From JAJCYL01 sp963664285 (GTDB taxonomy: Bacteria > Bacteroidota > Bacteroidia > Cytophagales > Cyclobacteriaceae), in the NCBI GenBank assembly GCA_963664285.2, contig CAXXNX010000060.1, forward strand, positions 1-64,000: a stretch of DNA of 64,000 nucleotides, read 5' to 3'. The translations under genes were made by a program, and so were the position numbers. Under the pieces are notes generated by a model that saw only the letters and a list, made by a program, of their open reading frames with translations, was not told the DNA's origin and did not search any database. Below, piece by piece: positions 50,896 to 60,094 of the stretch. Numbering within the stretch: the first letter of the stretch is position 1; each line of letters opens with the position of its first letter.

Positions 50896-52961
50896 GTACT
50901 TCCTTAATGGCGATCACAACTTTGTCAACAGAGGGTATCATTGTTTTTTCCAATGCGGAATTCAAAGGAATAGCAGGCATGTTTTCTGAACCCATCATTT
51001 TAACCGGTGCATCAAGGTGTTCAAAACAATTTTCCTGTATTCTGGCGGCGATACTTTGAGCGAATGAGTTATCTACGGGCTCTTCTGTAATCACCAGACA
51101 TCTCCCATGCTTCCTGACAGCATCGAAAATCAGGTTCGTATCAAGGGGAAAAAGTGTTCTGAGATCAATTATCTCAACGCGACCTTTGAATTTTTTCGAG
51201 GCATTCAGCGCCCAGTGAACACCCATACCATAGGTGATGACAGCCAATGTACTTTCTGACGGTGTCGTTGATTCTAAAACAATACTTCCTTTGCCAAATG
51301 GTATGACATAGTCACTGGATGGCTCTATACATTTAGCAGCCTCTGTTCCCTTCACTTTGGACCAGTAAAGTCCTTTGTGTTCAAACATCACTACAGGATT
51401 GGGATCAAGGAAGGCTGACTTCATCAGACCCTTCATGTCAGCGGCGTTACTGGGATAAGCTACTTTGATTCCCTTAATATTACAGACCACCGATTCGACA
51501 CTAGTACTATGGTAAGGCCCCCCGCTACCGTATGCACCTATAGGAACTCTTATTATAGTGGTCACTGGCCATTTTCCATTGGATAAGTAATAGGAGCGAC
51601 TGACTTCTGAGAACAATTGATTCAAACCGGGCCATATGTAATCAGCAAATTGTACTTCAACGATGGGCTTAAGACCAACAGCTGACATTCCTACAGTACT
51701 GCCAATAATAAAAGCCTCCTGGATGGGTGTATTAAATACCCTATTTTTCCCAAATTTCTCAGCTAAAGTCGCTGCTTCTCTAAAAACACCTCCCAATCTT
51801 AATCCAACATCCTGGCCATACAATAGACATTCAGGATATTCTTCCATTAGTTCTTCCACCGCATGCAAGGCAGCGTCTACCATCATAGTGGTTTCGCCAT
51901 TTTCCGGTTTACGCACACCCTTTTCCTCCGTTACGTTTGTCGGAGCAAAATCATATGTAAACAAATCTTCTGGCTTAGGGTCGGCTGCCATCGTGGCACG
52001 TTCAAAATCTTGGTCAACCACTTTATGTGCGTCACTTTGAATTTTATTCAGTTTCTTGACCAAAATACCTTCCTCGACCAATTGATCTTTAAAAAAGGGA
52101 AAAGGATCATACTCTTTATGGTAATCAAGATCATCTCGATACCACTCTTTCCTTACCCCTGAAGTATGATGACTCAGCAATGGCACTTTGGCATGTATCA
52201 ACGCTGGTTTCCTGGTATTTCTTACCGTTTCAATAACTTCCGTCACTATAGGATAGCACTTGAAAAAGTTAGTACCATTTAATTTATAAACCTCTATACC
52301 GGGAAATCCCTTCACATATTCTGATGAGTCCATAGCCCGGATCTCACTAGCATGCGCTGAAATATCCCACTCATTATCCTGCGCCAGGTATACTATAGGT
52401 AACTGTCTCAAAGCAGCCATTTGAAAAGCTTCTGCAACCTCTCCTTCTGTAACGGATGCATCACCCCAGAGAGAAAACCACTACTGGCGCTTCTCCGGTT
52501 GTCTTATACTTATTCAGTCCCTGCTGTTCGCGATATTGAATGCCGAGGGCAATACCAGTAGTTGGAGTGGCTTGCATTCCAGTTGCAGAGGATTGATGTG
52601 GTATTTTGGGCTTATCAGGATCTCTTAGGCTGGGGTGTGAATAGTATGATCGCCCTCCTGAAAAAGGGTCGTCTCGCTTGGCCATCAGTTGAAGCATTAG
52701 ATCATAGGGCGTGCATCCGATGCCTAACAAAATAGCGTCATCCCGGTAATAGGGAGCTATAAAATCCTGGAGTTTTAGCTGCAATCCTACCGCGAGCTGA
52801 ATGGCCTCATGCCCCCTGGAGGTGGCATGGACATATTTGGAGGTTAATTTTGCATTAGCCTCATATTTTTCAGACATGGCCTTAGCTGTGGCCATGAGTT
52901 CAAAGGCTTTCAGCAAAACATCCTCAGTTATCGCTAACTGATCCAATACTGTTTTACTCAT
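50885..52961 (-). pseudogene. Fused E1 alpha/beta subunits of a branched-chain or pyruvate-type 2-oxoacid dehydrogenase, +1 frameshift
   Basis: About 691 residues after repair. The alpha-like half holds YVHATSRGHEAIQLAVG, APYYRDDAILL, SATGMQATPTTGIALG and the ThDP motif VVVFSLGDASVTEGEVAEAF. That motif is broken near 52473 by one extra G in GGGG. The beta-like half holds LYGQDVGLRLGGVFREA, FNTPIQEAFIIGSTVGMSA, VQFADYIWPGLNQL and IIDLRTLFPLD. Length is 3n+1, matching one insertion. The single-chain alpha/beta form is common in Bacteroidota. E1 decarboxylates a 2-oxoacid for the E2 lipoyl subunit; no E2/E3 is adjacent. Loss of such a central enzyme would be notable, so sequencing error should be considered first. 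Confidence 0.85.
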
Positions 52962-53166
52962 TCTTGGGTCTTAATACAAATATAAGGCTATTCAACGCTT
53001 AGCCTCGAAATTACAGGACCATCATATTGTTCTATGAAGGGGTATGGCCCCAAGTCAAAGAAGGTCACATTGAACCGGTCGAAATGTAAGCTAAGGAGCA
53101 ATAAATGAGGTTTCGACAGGCTCCTGATAACAATTGAACTTTTGAAACAGCTTCTCTAAAATTTTT
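52962..53166. repeat. Intergenic REP-like sequence
   Basis: Contains ggtcacattgaaccggtcgaaat and, at about 53110, gtttcgacaggctc. Both resemble the extragenic repeat half-sites at 21112-21443. No gene is seen. Confidence 0.4.
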
Positions 53167-54558
53167 TTAACCGCCTCCGGCAAATATTCCAAAGATACCG
53201 AGCATATTCAAAAGTACGGCCAGGATAACCAATGGGCATATGAATCGGATAAAGAATATAAATACCTTGGATGGCGTGCCACCCGGAGTAAATAATTCCG
53301 ACCCCTCTCCAAGTTCAGTGACAATCTTATCAATAGGCATAACCCATCCCACATAGACGCAGGTTGCCAAGGCTACAACAACAATAAAGAATGTTCCCCA
53401 GAAATAGTCTAATAATGCTTGATAACCTACAATAGGTGCATCCAACCAGGGCAAACTGACACTCATCTCGGTAAAAAATGAATTGGCTCCCCATGATAAG
53501 GATGAGGGGACACCAAACAAAAAGACCAAACCTCCAACTACCCAAGCTGATTTCTTACGTGACCACTTCTTCTCATCAATAAAATAGGATGAAGGAACTT
53601 CAAGCATAGAAATTGATGAAGTGAGTGCGGCCACCATCAATAACAAGAAGAAAAAGGCACCGATGATTGAGCCACCAGGCATAGAATTAAAGATTTCAGG
53701 AAGTACAACAAATACTAGAGCTTGTCCCTCCGCAGGGTCTTTGCCAAAAGCGAAAACTGCTGGAAAGATCATAAAGCCAGCCAACAGTGCGACACTTGCG
53801 TCCATAAACCCTACCCAGACAGCACTACTGACAATGTTCGCATCTTTAGGTAAATAAGAGCCATAGGTTATCATGATGCCCCAGCCTATACTCATAGAGA
53901 AAAAAGCCTGACCAAGTGCCACTAAAAATGTATTTCCAGTTACTTTGCTGAAATCAGGATTTAGATAAAAGTCAAGACCAGCCATAGCACCATCAAGCAT
54001 TAATGCTCTGATCGCGACGATCAGAATTAGCACAAACAGCAGGGGCATAAGGATTTTTGCAGCTTTCTCAATGCCGCCGGAAACTCCCAATTGAACTATG
54101 AAGATGGTAATTAGAACAAAAAGAGCCATTAGCGGTATTGTATATCCAGCATTGGCTGCAAAATCAGCAAAGCTTCCCGTTGACCCAGTTATTGATTTAA
54201 AAATGAAAGCAATGGTCCAACCAGCGATATTGGCATAGTAAGCAAGAACAAAGAAACTTACTCCTATGGCCATTACAGCACCTATACCTACCCAGAATGG
54301 AGATGCGCCGGTGCCTTTGAACGCTCCAATAGGACTCTTACTGCTTAACCTGCCTAGTCCGATCTCAGTGAAAAGGAGTGGTACTCCTATGAGGATCACA
54401 CACATGACATAAATCAACACAAATGCTCCTCCACCGTTTTCACCTGTGATATAAGGGAATCTCCAAATATTACCCAAGCCAACTGCAGAACCTGCGGTGG
54501 CCATAATAAAACCAAACTTACTACTCCATTTTTCTCTAGATGCGTCCATTGTTTCCAT
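53167..54558 (-). CDS. Na+-dependent NSS-family (SNF) transporter
   Basis: 463 residues from ATG 54558; an open ATG at 54591 adds 11 residues. The NSS helix-1 signature is clear: FIMATAGSAVGLGNIWRFPY then GENGGGAFVLIY, with the Na+-site residues. About 11-12 helices follow, including a helix-8-like SSISMLEVPSSYFID. Bacterial members such as LeuT take up amino acids with Na+. Intact. Confidence 0.93.
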   Translation of the reverse strand: METMDASREKWSSKFGFIMATAGSAVGLGNIWRFPYITGENGGGAFVLIYVMCVILIGVPLLFTEIGLGRLSSKSPIGAFKGTGASPFWVGIGAVMAIGVSFFVLAYYANIAGWTIAFIFKSITGSTGSFADFAANAGYTIPLMALFVLITIFIVQLGVSGGIEKAAKILMPLLFVLILIVAIRALMLDGAMAGLDFYLNPDFSKVTGNTFLVALGQAFFSMSIGWGIMITYGSYLPKDANIVSSAVWVGFMDASVALLAGFMIFPAVFAFGKDPAEGQALVFVVLPEIFNSMPGGSIIGAFFFLLLMVAALTSSISMLEVPSSYFIDEKKWSRKKSAWVVGGLVFLFGVPSSLSWGANSFFTEMSVSLPWLDAPIVGYQALLDYFWGTFFIVVVALATCVYVGWVMPIDKIVTELGEGSELFTPGGTPSKVFIFFIRFICPLVILAVLLNMLGIFGIFAGGG

Positions 54559-54707
54559 ATAAATTCTTTTAAAGCGGCTAAAATAAAACATTCCTACTGT
54601 TAGGCAGTAGTTTTAATATTTCCCATGATTTTTAATAGATTTAATGTTAGGAAATCGAGATAGTATGTGCACATTACGTTTAGATGAATATTTTCTGATC
54701 GAAATTC

Positions 54708-54723
54708 CCTGTCTGCAGACAGG
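54708..54723. repeat. 16-bp perfect palindrome
   Basis: CCTGTCTGCAGACAGG lies 52 bases before the next gene's ATG. It could be a regulator site or REP fragment; the rest of 54592-54774 is featureless. Confidence 0.35.
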
Positions 54724-54774
54724 CAAGCAACTCTGCGATGAAATCAATTGTTTACATGAAACCAAGCGCGCTAC

Positions 54775-55503
54775 ATGAAAATACTGACGCTAATATTATT
54801 ATTCACAGTTTTATTTAGCGCAACGCACGCTGATAACTATGTATATAAAGTTATTCTTGTAAGAGCTGCACCCGATAAATTACAGGAGTTAATCGAGCTG
54901 CTCAAGCAAGATATGGTTAACTACCAAAAATTCGGAATGGAAAAACCCTATATGATGCGACACAGCCAGGGAGATCAATGGGATCTTTTCATTATCTGGC
55001 CGATCGAATCAATGGGTAAGTATTTTAACGAAACTAACATGCTTAAACGAGCTGAATCCGTATTACTGGATAAGCCCTATGACAATATAATTTGGGATTA
55101 TATCGCACACCACGAAGAACTTTTTGTTGAAGGACCTAAGCTGACAGAATTCAAAAATATGTTTGATAGTTATGACTATTATCATGTGGAAATGTTCATA
55201 GCGCTCGCCAATAAAAGACGTGAACTACTCAATGAGCGGGTAATGGAAAACGACTATCTAATAGCAATTGGCAGAAGGCCAAATCTGATCTTCAATAAGG
55301 TCGCTGGGAGCAGATGGGATAATTTTTCCATTGGTTTTTATGAAGATATTAAAGATTATGCGGCCAGCGCAGATATTGATCCAATGCTCAAAGAGAAAGC
55401 AGCACGGGAAGCAGGGTTTAAAGGAGCAGATTTTATTGGTAGTTACTTAAGACGCTTCATCAATGAGCATCACGATACACTGGCTGGTGCTATAAAAAAT
55501 TAA
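54775..55503 (+). CDS. Secreted hypothetical protein with two ferredoxin-like halves
   Basis: 242 residues. A signal peptide (ILTLILLFTVLFSATHADNY) precedes a first half with the dimeric alpha/beta-barrel pattern (YKVILVRAAPDKLQELIELL, QWDLFIIWPIESMGKYF). A second similar half follows (YHVEMFIALANKRRELLNER, RWDNFSIGFYEDIKDYA). The two halves look like an internal duplication. Function unknown. Confidence 0.7.
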   Translation: MKILTLILLFTVLFSATHADNYVYKVILVRAAPDKLQELIELLKQDMVNYQKFGMEKPYMMRHSQGDQWDLFIIWPIESMGKYFNETNMLKRAESVLLDKPYDNIIWDYIAHHEELFVEGPKLTEFKNMFDSYDYYHVEMFIALANKRRELLNERVMENDYLIAIGRRPNLIFNKVAGSRWDNFSIGFYEDIKDYAASADIDPMLKEKAAREAGFKGADFIGSYLRRFINEHHDTLAGAIKN

Positions 55504-55514
55504 ATTATAAACCA

Positions 55515-56111
55515 CTATTTGTCATACCCTTCATAATTCTTCACACACCGTACACTATTTCTATTTTTGTTGCTAACAGCCGAATGAGTGATATCATCCA
55601 ATTGGTAGTGAATGCTAATTACGCCACCACTAGTTTCCGATACATGGTGACTTTCAGAATCCCAGAAATTAGCCAAATGACCGGCGCTGTAAAACCGATT
55701 GTTAGTATCACCCATGCCTCCAAACTCAGCATTAAAATTGCTCATACCCTCGGGACGTAATTCTTTCCCGGCTTTTTTGATACCGCCAAACATGTTAAAA
55801 AGGGAAGCCCATTCATCAAAATTGGGCACATGCCACCCTGTTGGACAGGATTCATGGGCGTCATGCCAATCATAAAGACGACCCAAACCTTCACAATAGG
55901 CGTCTTCAAATTTGTAACATTCGGAATGTGGAGATTTATATCTCAAATTTTGTGCTAGCCATACCCTGTCAACCGTATCGCTTACCAGTTTGGTTCGTAT
56001 AGTGACTATTCTGCAAACCGTGCCATCTCTCGGGTCTGTGAAAGATCCTGCTTCCTGTGAATTAGCTTGAATTGTGTTTAATACAATAAGAATGAATAAT
56101 AAAGCCCGCAT
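55515..56111 (-). CDS. FISUMP-domain secreted protein
   Basis: 198 residues. A signal peptide (LLFILIVLNTIQANSQE) is followed by the FISUMP pattern FTDPRDGTVCRIVTI, VWLAQNLRY, GRLYDWHDAHESCPTGWHVP, FDEWASLF and a C-terminal SVRCVKN. The domain is widespread in surface proteins of Fibrobacteres/Bacteroidota; function unknown. Converges with the preceding gene, 11 bases between stops. Confidence 0.88.
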   Translation of the reverse strand: MRALLFILIVLNTIQANSQEAGSFTDPRDGTVCRIVTIRTKLVSDTVDRVWLAQNLRYKSPHSECYKFEDAYCEGLGRLYDWHDAHESCPTGWHVPNFDEWASLFNMFGGIKKAGKELRPEGMSNFNAEFGGMGDTNNRFYSAGHLANFWDSESHHVSETSGGVISIHYQLDDITHSAVSNKNRNSVRCVKNYEGYDK

Positions 56112-56309
56112 TTTATTTCAGTTAAAGACGTAAGATTAACGCATTCCCCGTTTTTACTATTAAAGGGTTATTCTACAGTATTTTCAAATGCAATAATATC
56201 CTATGATCATCTTAATACGCCTTAACAATTGAGCAAATGAACTAAAAATGTGTATATTGATGTTGTTACATATATGTAACCCACTGTTCAACCTAAAAAT
56301 CCATAAAAA

Positions 56310-56669
56310 ATGAACAAACTACCTCTAAGTCTTATTGGCCGTATTATGTTTGCTATTCCCATGCTTGTTTTTGGCATATTCCACTTTGGTAATGCTGATG
56401 CTATGGCTGGCATGGTTCCAATTCCAGGCGGCGTTATTTGGATATATCTGACTGGAACTGCTTTAATAGCAGCCGCTGTGTCAATGTTTATCAACAAAAA
56501 GATGAAATTGGCAACTTTTCTATTAGGAATTATGCTGTTGATCTTTGTTTTATCAATGCATTTGCCCGGAGTGATAGGCGGAAATGAATCCTCAATGCCT
56601 ATGTTATTGAAAGACTTTGCATTGGCAGGCGGTGCATTTGTTATTTCAGGAAACTCAAGTGATGAGTAA
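56310..56669 (+). CDS. DoxX-like four-helix membrane protein
   Basis: 119 residues, four hydrophobic helices. The first two carry the DoxX-like pattern MFAIPMLVFGIFHFGNADAM and WIYLTGTALIAAAVSMFINK, followed by FLLGIMLLIFVLSMHLPG. DoxX proteins are small inner-membrane subunits of redox systems. Intact; IS200-type DNA begins about 25 bases downstream, before the likely terminator. Confidence 0.75.
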   Translation: MNKLPLSLIGRIMFAIPMLVFGIFHFGNADAMAGMVPIPGGVIWIYLTGTALIAAAVSMFINKKMKLATFLLGIMLLIFVLSMHLPGVIGGNESSMPMLLKDFALAGGAFVISGNSSDE

Positions 56670-56694
56670 AAAACCACCTTCTAAGAATGTGGCT

Positions 56695-57222
56695 TTGACT
56701 TGCCCCCAAAGGGGGCTTTAAAAATCAAACTTATGTTGTTGCTCCTCTGCTTGTTTTTCCCTGTTTCTCCTGATACTTCATGTATCTTTTTATTGTCTCT
56801 TCATCTATTCCAACTGTGCTAGCAATGTATCCTCTTGCCCAAAAGTGATTTCCCCAGGAGGGCTTTTGCTTCAGTTTTGGATAACTCTTAAACATCTTGA
56901 TCGCCAACTTACCTTTCAATACACCCATCAAGGTCGAGACAGACACCTTTGGAGGAATCGACACCACAAGATGAATGTGATTGGTTTGTACATTCATCTC
57001 TTCAATAACACAACCCTTCCATTCACACAACATTCTTATATCTTCTTCGATCAGCGTCTTGATCTGACCTGTCAAAATCCTAAACCGATATTTAGGCGCC
57101 CACACAATGTGGTAATCGCATTTGTATACTACATGCGACAGCTTCTTATATTTACTCATGCCGCAAAGTTACGGCACAGCCTTAACAACATGACCACCGT
57201 CAAAGACGGTGGGTTTTTAAGT
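56695..57222 (-). mobile_element. IS200-type element (HUH transposase only)
   Basis: Hairpins mark both ends: gcccccaaagggggc (56702-56716) next to the tnpA 3' side, and ccaccgtcaaagacggtgg (57194-57212) upstream of tnpA. Subterminal hairpins are the recognition sites of IS200/IS605 elements. There is no tnpB. Precise ends are not certain because this class makes no target duplication. Confidence 0.8.
56731..57159 (-). CDS. tnpA: IS200/IS605-family HUH transposase TnpA
   Basis: 142 residues. The HUH motif is QTNHIHLVVSIP near residue 60, and the catalytic tyrosine lies in IKRYMKYQE near 125. The opening YHIVWAPKYRFRIL is typical. Acts on single-stranded DNA by peel-and-paste. Intact. Confidence 0.93.
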   Translation of the reverse strand: MSKYKKLSHVVYKCDYHIVWAPKYRFRILTGQIKTLIEEDIRMLCEWKGCVIEEMNVQTNHIHLVVSIPPKVSVSTLMGVLKGKLAIKMFKSYPKLKQKPSWGNHFWARGYIASTVGIDEETIKRYMKYQEKQGKTSRGATT

Positions 57223-57257
57223 TAAACTAAAAATCGAGATCATAAAATGTAAAATAG

Positions 57258-57283
57258 AGGCTACGTTACCGTAGCCTTTTTTT
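57258..57283 (+). terminator. Rho-independent terminator
   Basis: AGGCTACG (57258-57265) pairs with CGTAGCCT (57270-57277), followed by a T-run. It probably served the DoxX-like gene, from which the IS200 element now separates it. Confidence 0.8.
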
Positions 57284-57378
57284 ATTTCCTCTGGATGACT
57301 GAAACTCATAGGGACCTTAAAACCAGCTTGGTACAACAACAAAGTAAAGCCTGACATCTTCAACATTAAGTTTGTCCC

Positions 57379-58440
57379 TTATTCGAAAAGACTATAACTA
57401 CCACCCCGCCTGAACCTCGTCAGGTCCAGGTCAGGCAGACTCTTCCCTTTCATAAATCTTTTTTTAGATATCTCCATCATTTGTCTAATTGATTCCGCCA
57501 GATTACCATCGCCTCTCAATCTTCGTCCCCATTCCGTGTCATTTCACTTTTCCACCATGCAGCGTTGTTACCAGGTTCCAAACTTTATTGGCCCTGTCGG
57601 GAAAGTTCTTAAAAAGCCAATCTCGGAATAGAGTACTCACTGAACCGTTTAATCTTACCACATTGTATCCGGCACTAACTGCGCCATTATCTGCTGCTTT
57701 TCTAACGATATCTGATATTTCGTGATTGTTGAGACCGGGGATAATTGGAGCAACCATCACGCCTACCGGAATTCCGGCTTCCGATAACTTTTTGATCGTT
57801 TCCATTCTTTTGGATGCCGTCGCCGTTCGTGGTTCCATAATGGATCTCAGCTTTTCTTCAAAAGTTGTTACAGATATGTGAACGGTAATCAAATTTAACT
57901 TTGCTAATTCTGAGAGAATATCGATATCACGGGTGATCAGACTGTTTTTTGTGATCATCCCCACTGGGTTCCGGTAATTTCAGGAGGATCTCCAGTATTC
58001 CCCTGGTTAATCGATATTTCTTCTCCAAAGGCTGATAACAATCCGTGTTGCCAGAGAGCGTGATCACAGCCGGCTTCCAATAACTGGACAGGAGCTTTTT
58101 CTCCAGTAATTGAGGCGCTTTCGGTTTCACAACAATCTTGGTTTCAAAATCGAGGCCAGCGCTGAATCCCCAATACTGGTGTGCATTTCTGGCGTAGCAG
58201 TAGATACATCCATGCTCGTAACCTTGGTAAGGGTTAATGGAATTGACCCAACCTAAATCCGGACTATCATTCCTACTGATAATATTTTTAGGATTTTCGA
58301 AAAATAATTCGGTAGATGGCTTTTTTTCAATGAACGCCTCATCCAGGCCTTCAATATGCTCAAATACATATTCTTTCGCCGAAAATGGGTTTTTAGTGTT
58401 TATCTGCGCTCCCTTGGCCCTTTATATAGCCTCGCTCCAT
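57379..58440 (-). pseudogene. PA0069/SPL-like radical SAM protein with three +1 frameshifts and a lost cluster cysteine
   Basis: From ATG 58440 the reconstructed 352-residue protein has QGAQINTKNPFS, the radical SAM site GYEHGCIYCYARNAHQYWGF, then ITLSGNTDCYQPLEKK, GMITKNSLITRDIDIL, EPRTATASKRMETIKKL and IPVGVMVAPIIPGLN. After the last shift comes GRRLRGDGNLAE and the C-terminal LTRFRRGG. Extra bases near 58412 (G), 57957 (A) and 57541 (A) break it. The first Cys of CX3CX2C is Tyr (TAC for TGC), so the iron-sulfur cluster site is lost too. It is clearly dead. Confidence 0.87.
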
Positions 58441-58484
58441 TCAGCTAATATAAATAGTATTACTAATATATTTAGTATAATTGA

Positions 58485-58516
58485 AACAAAAAACAGCCGG
58501 CTTGGGGAACCGGCTG
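58485..58516 (-). terminator. Terminator on the minus strand
   Basis: CAGCCGG (58494-58500) pairs with CCGGCTG (58510-58516). Read on the minus strand, the stem is followed by TTTTTTG. It lies about 90 bases after the FtsX-like gene stop and likely ended that transcript. Confidence 0.75.
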
Positions 58517-58608
58517 ATATTAGTGGTAGGAATGAATTTGGGTTAGCGTATTTTAAAAATACACTATTGTAAATATAGACCTTTAGGTGACTATTACAAA
58601 TATGCACC

Positions 58609-58769
58609 TCACTCCTCTCGTAGTCCATTCACAGGATTTGAAGTAGCTGCTTTTATGGTTTGCGTACTTATGGTGGAAACAGCAATTAAGACCGAAATCA
58701 CTCCGGCAGCCAGAAAGGGAACTATACCCAAATCAATCCTGTAGGAATATCCCTCTAACCAGTCAGAAC
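58609..58769 (-). pseudogene. FtsX/MacB-like ABC permease, C-terminal end only
   Basis: About 50 residues: WLEGYSYRIDLGIVPFLAAG, VISVLIAVSTISTQTIKAA and the closing TSNPVNGLREE, which is the last helix and tail of MacB/FtsX permeases (over 750 residues when whole). It is joined head-on to the middle of a serine hydrolase gene at about 58768. No IS lies at the junction. Confidence 0.8.
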
Positions 58770-59590
58770 AGGAAGAAGGAAAAGTTAATCTCAATGATAA
58801 AGTAAGGGATGTCGTAACTGAAATCGAATTTGAAAATCAATGGGAAGATACTGACCCTGTCCGTGTAGCCCATTTACTGGAACACACCACCGGCTGGGAT
58901 GACATTCATCTGGTTGAGTATGCACATAGTAATCCGGATTCGGTCACGGTTAAAGAAGGGCTCGACTTTCATCCACACTCTCGTAAATCAGGGTGGGTTC
59001 CCGGCACCCGCATGAGTTATTGTAATGCCGGTCCACCGGTTGCTGCATACATCGTCAAGAAACTAACCGGTCAAAGCTATGAATACTCTGTGGAAGAAAA
59101 CTTCTTTCAGCCCATGGGTATGGAGACCATGACTTATTTTTTTGTCCGAAGATTATAAGAAATATGGCGCAGTCCTTTACCAGGAAGGAGAGCCCCAGGA
59201 TTATTGGCACATATTAATTCGCCCTTCGGGTTCCATTAATGCCTCACCCAGGGATATGGCAAAATTGGTGAAATTTTACCTTGATCGAGCTCTGATAGAC
59301 AGTGTTCAAGTGATCAGTGAGGGCTTCCCTTAAAAGAATGGAGACTCCGGCTACAACCACAGGAGCTGCCCCTGGATTGGAAGCTGGTTACGGTCTAAGT
59401 AATTATTCCTCATCACACAAAGAATTTGTTTTTCGATCACACAATGGTGGGGTGAATGGAGGTATTACAGAACTGGCCTACCTTCCTGAATTCGGTTATC
59501 GGTCATGCCTTTATGATTAATGCCGGCAATGGGGATGCTTTCAATCGCATATCCATACTTATCAGGAATTTTGGGCTAAGTTCTAAATAA
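58767..59590 (+). pseudogene. Beta-lactamase-family serine hydrolase, N-terminus missing, several frameshifts
   Basis: Begins without a start at EEGKVNLNDKVRDVV and contains VAHLLEHTTGWDDIHL, the YxN motif in RMSYCNAGPPVAAYI, LSEDYKKYG, RPSGSINASPRDMAKLVKF, GYGLSNYSS and FRSHNGGVNGG (HNGG in place of HTG). Extra bases lie near 59140 (a T-run), 59328 and 59507; repaired, the tail is GHAFMINAGNGDAF to a stop at 59590. The SxxK nucleophile motif lay in the missing N-terminal part. Non-functional. Confidence 0.83.
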
Positions 59591-59614
59591 CACAGCAATT
59601 ATTATCTTCGCTAT

Positions 59615-60094
59615 ATGATATCAAGTCAAGAGATCAAAAAATTTATTTGCACAATTTGGCCGATAAGTTCCCAAACCGAATTGTTGGATGAGTTGCTCCA
59701 GGAGCAGGAATTACAAGGCAAAGTATTGATTGCCGCTCAACAACAAATAGCAGAGAAAAGAAAGAAGAAACCCTGTCCAAATTGCACAAGCGAGAAGGTA
59801 TATAAGAGGGGCAGACAAAAAGGTGTGCAGATGTATCAGTGCAATGAATGTAAAAGATGGTACAGTGAAACAACAGGGGACACCTTTGTATGACATCAAG
59901 CTTAAATCAAAATGGCAATCTTATCTGCGCTGCATGGAGCAGGGCATGCCGATAAAAAAGATAGCAAAACAAATCGGAATAAGCATCCAGACAAGCTTCG
60001 ACTGGCGGCATAAGATATTGAGTTCACTAAATGAGTTTGTTCCCGAACAGTTATCCTCGGAAGTAGAATGTGATGAATTGGAACTGGCACTTAA
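59615..60094 (+). pseudogene. IS1595-family (ISXO2-type) transposase, 5' half
   Basis: A zinc-ribbon CPNCTSEKVYKRG...YQCNECKRWYS (about residues 55-85) is followed, after an extra G near 59882 is ignored, by TPLYDIKLK and a helix-turn-helix region (GMPIKKIAKQIGISIQTSFD). The start of the DDE domain (VECDELELAL) is cut at TTAA 60091-60094 by IS copy I. The catalytic Asp/Glu remainder is absent. One mobile element broken by another. Confidence 0.85.
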
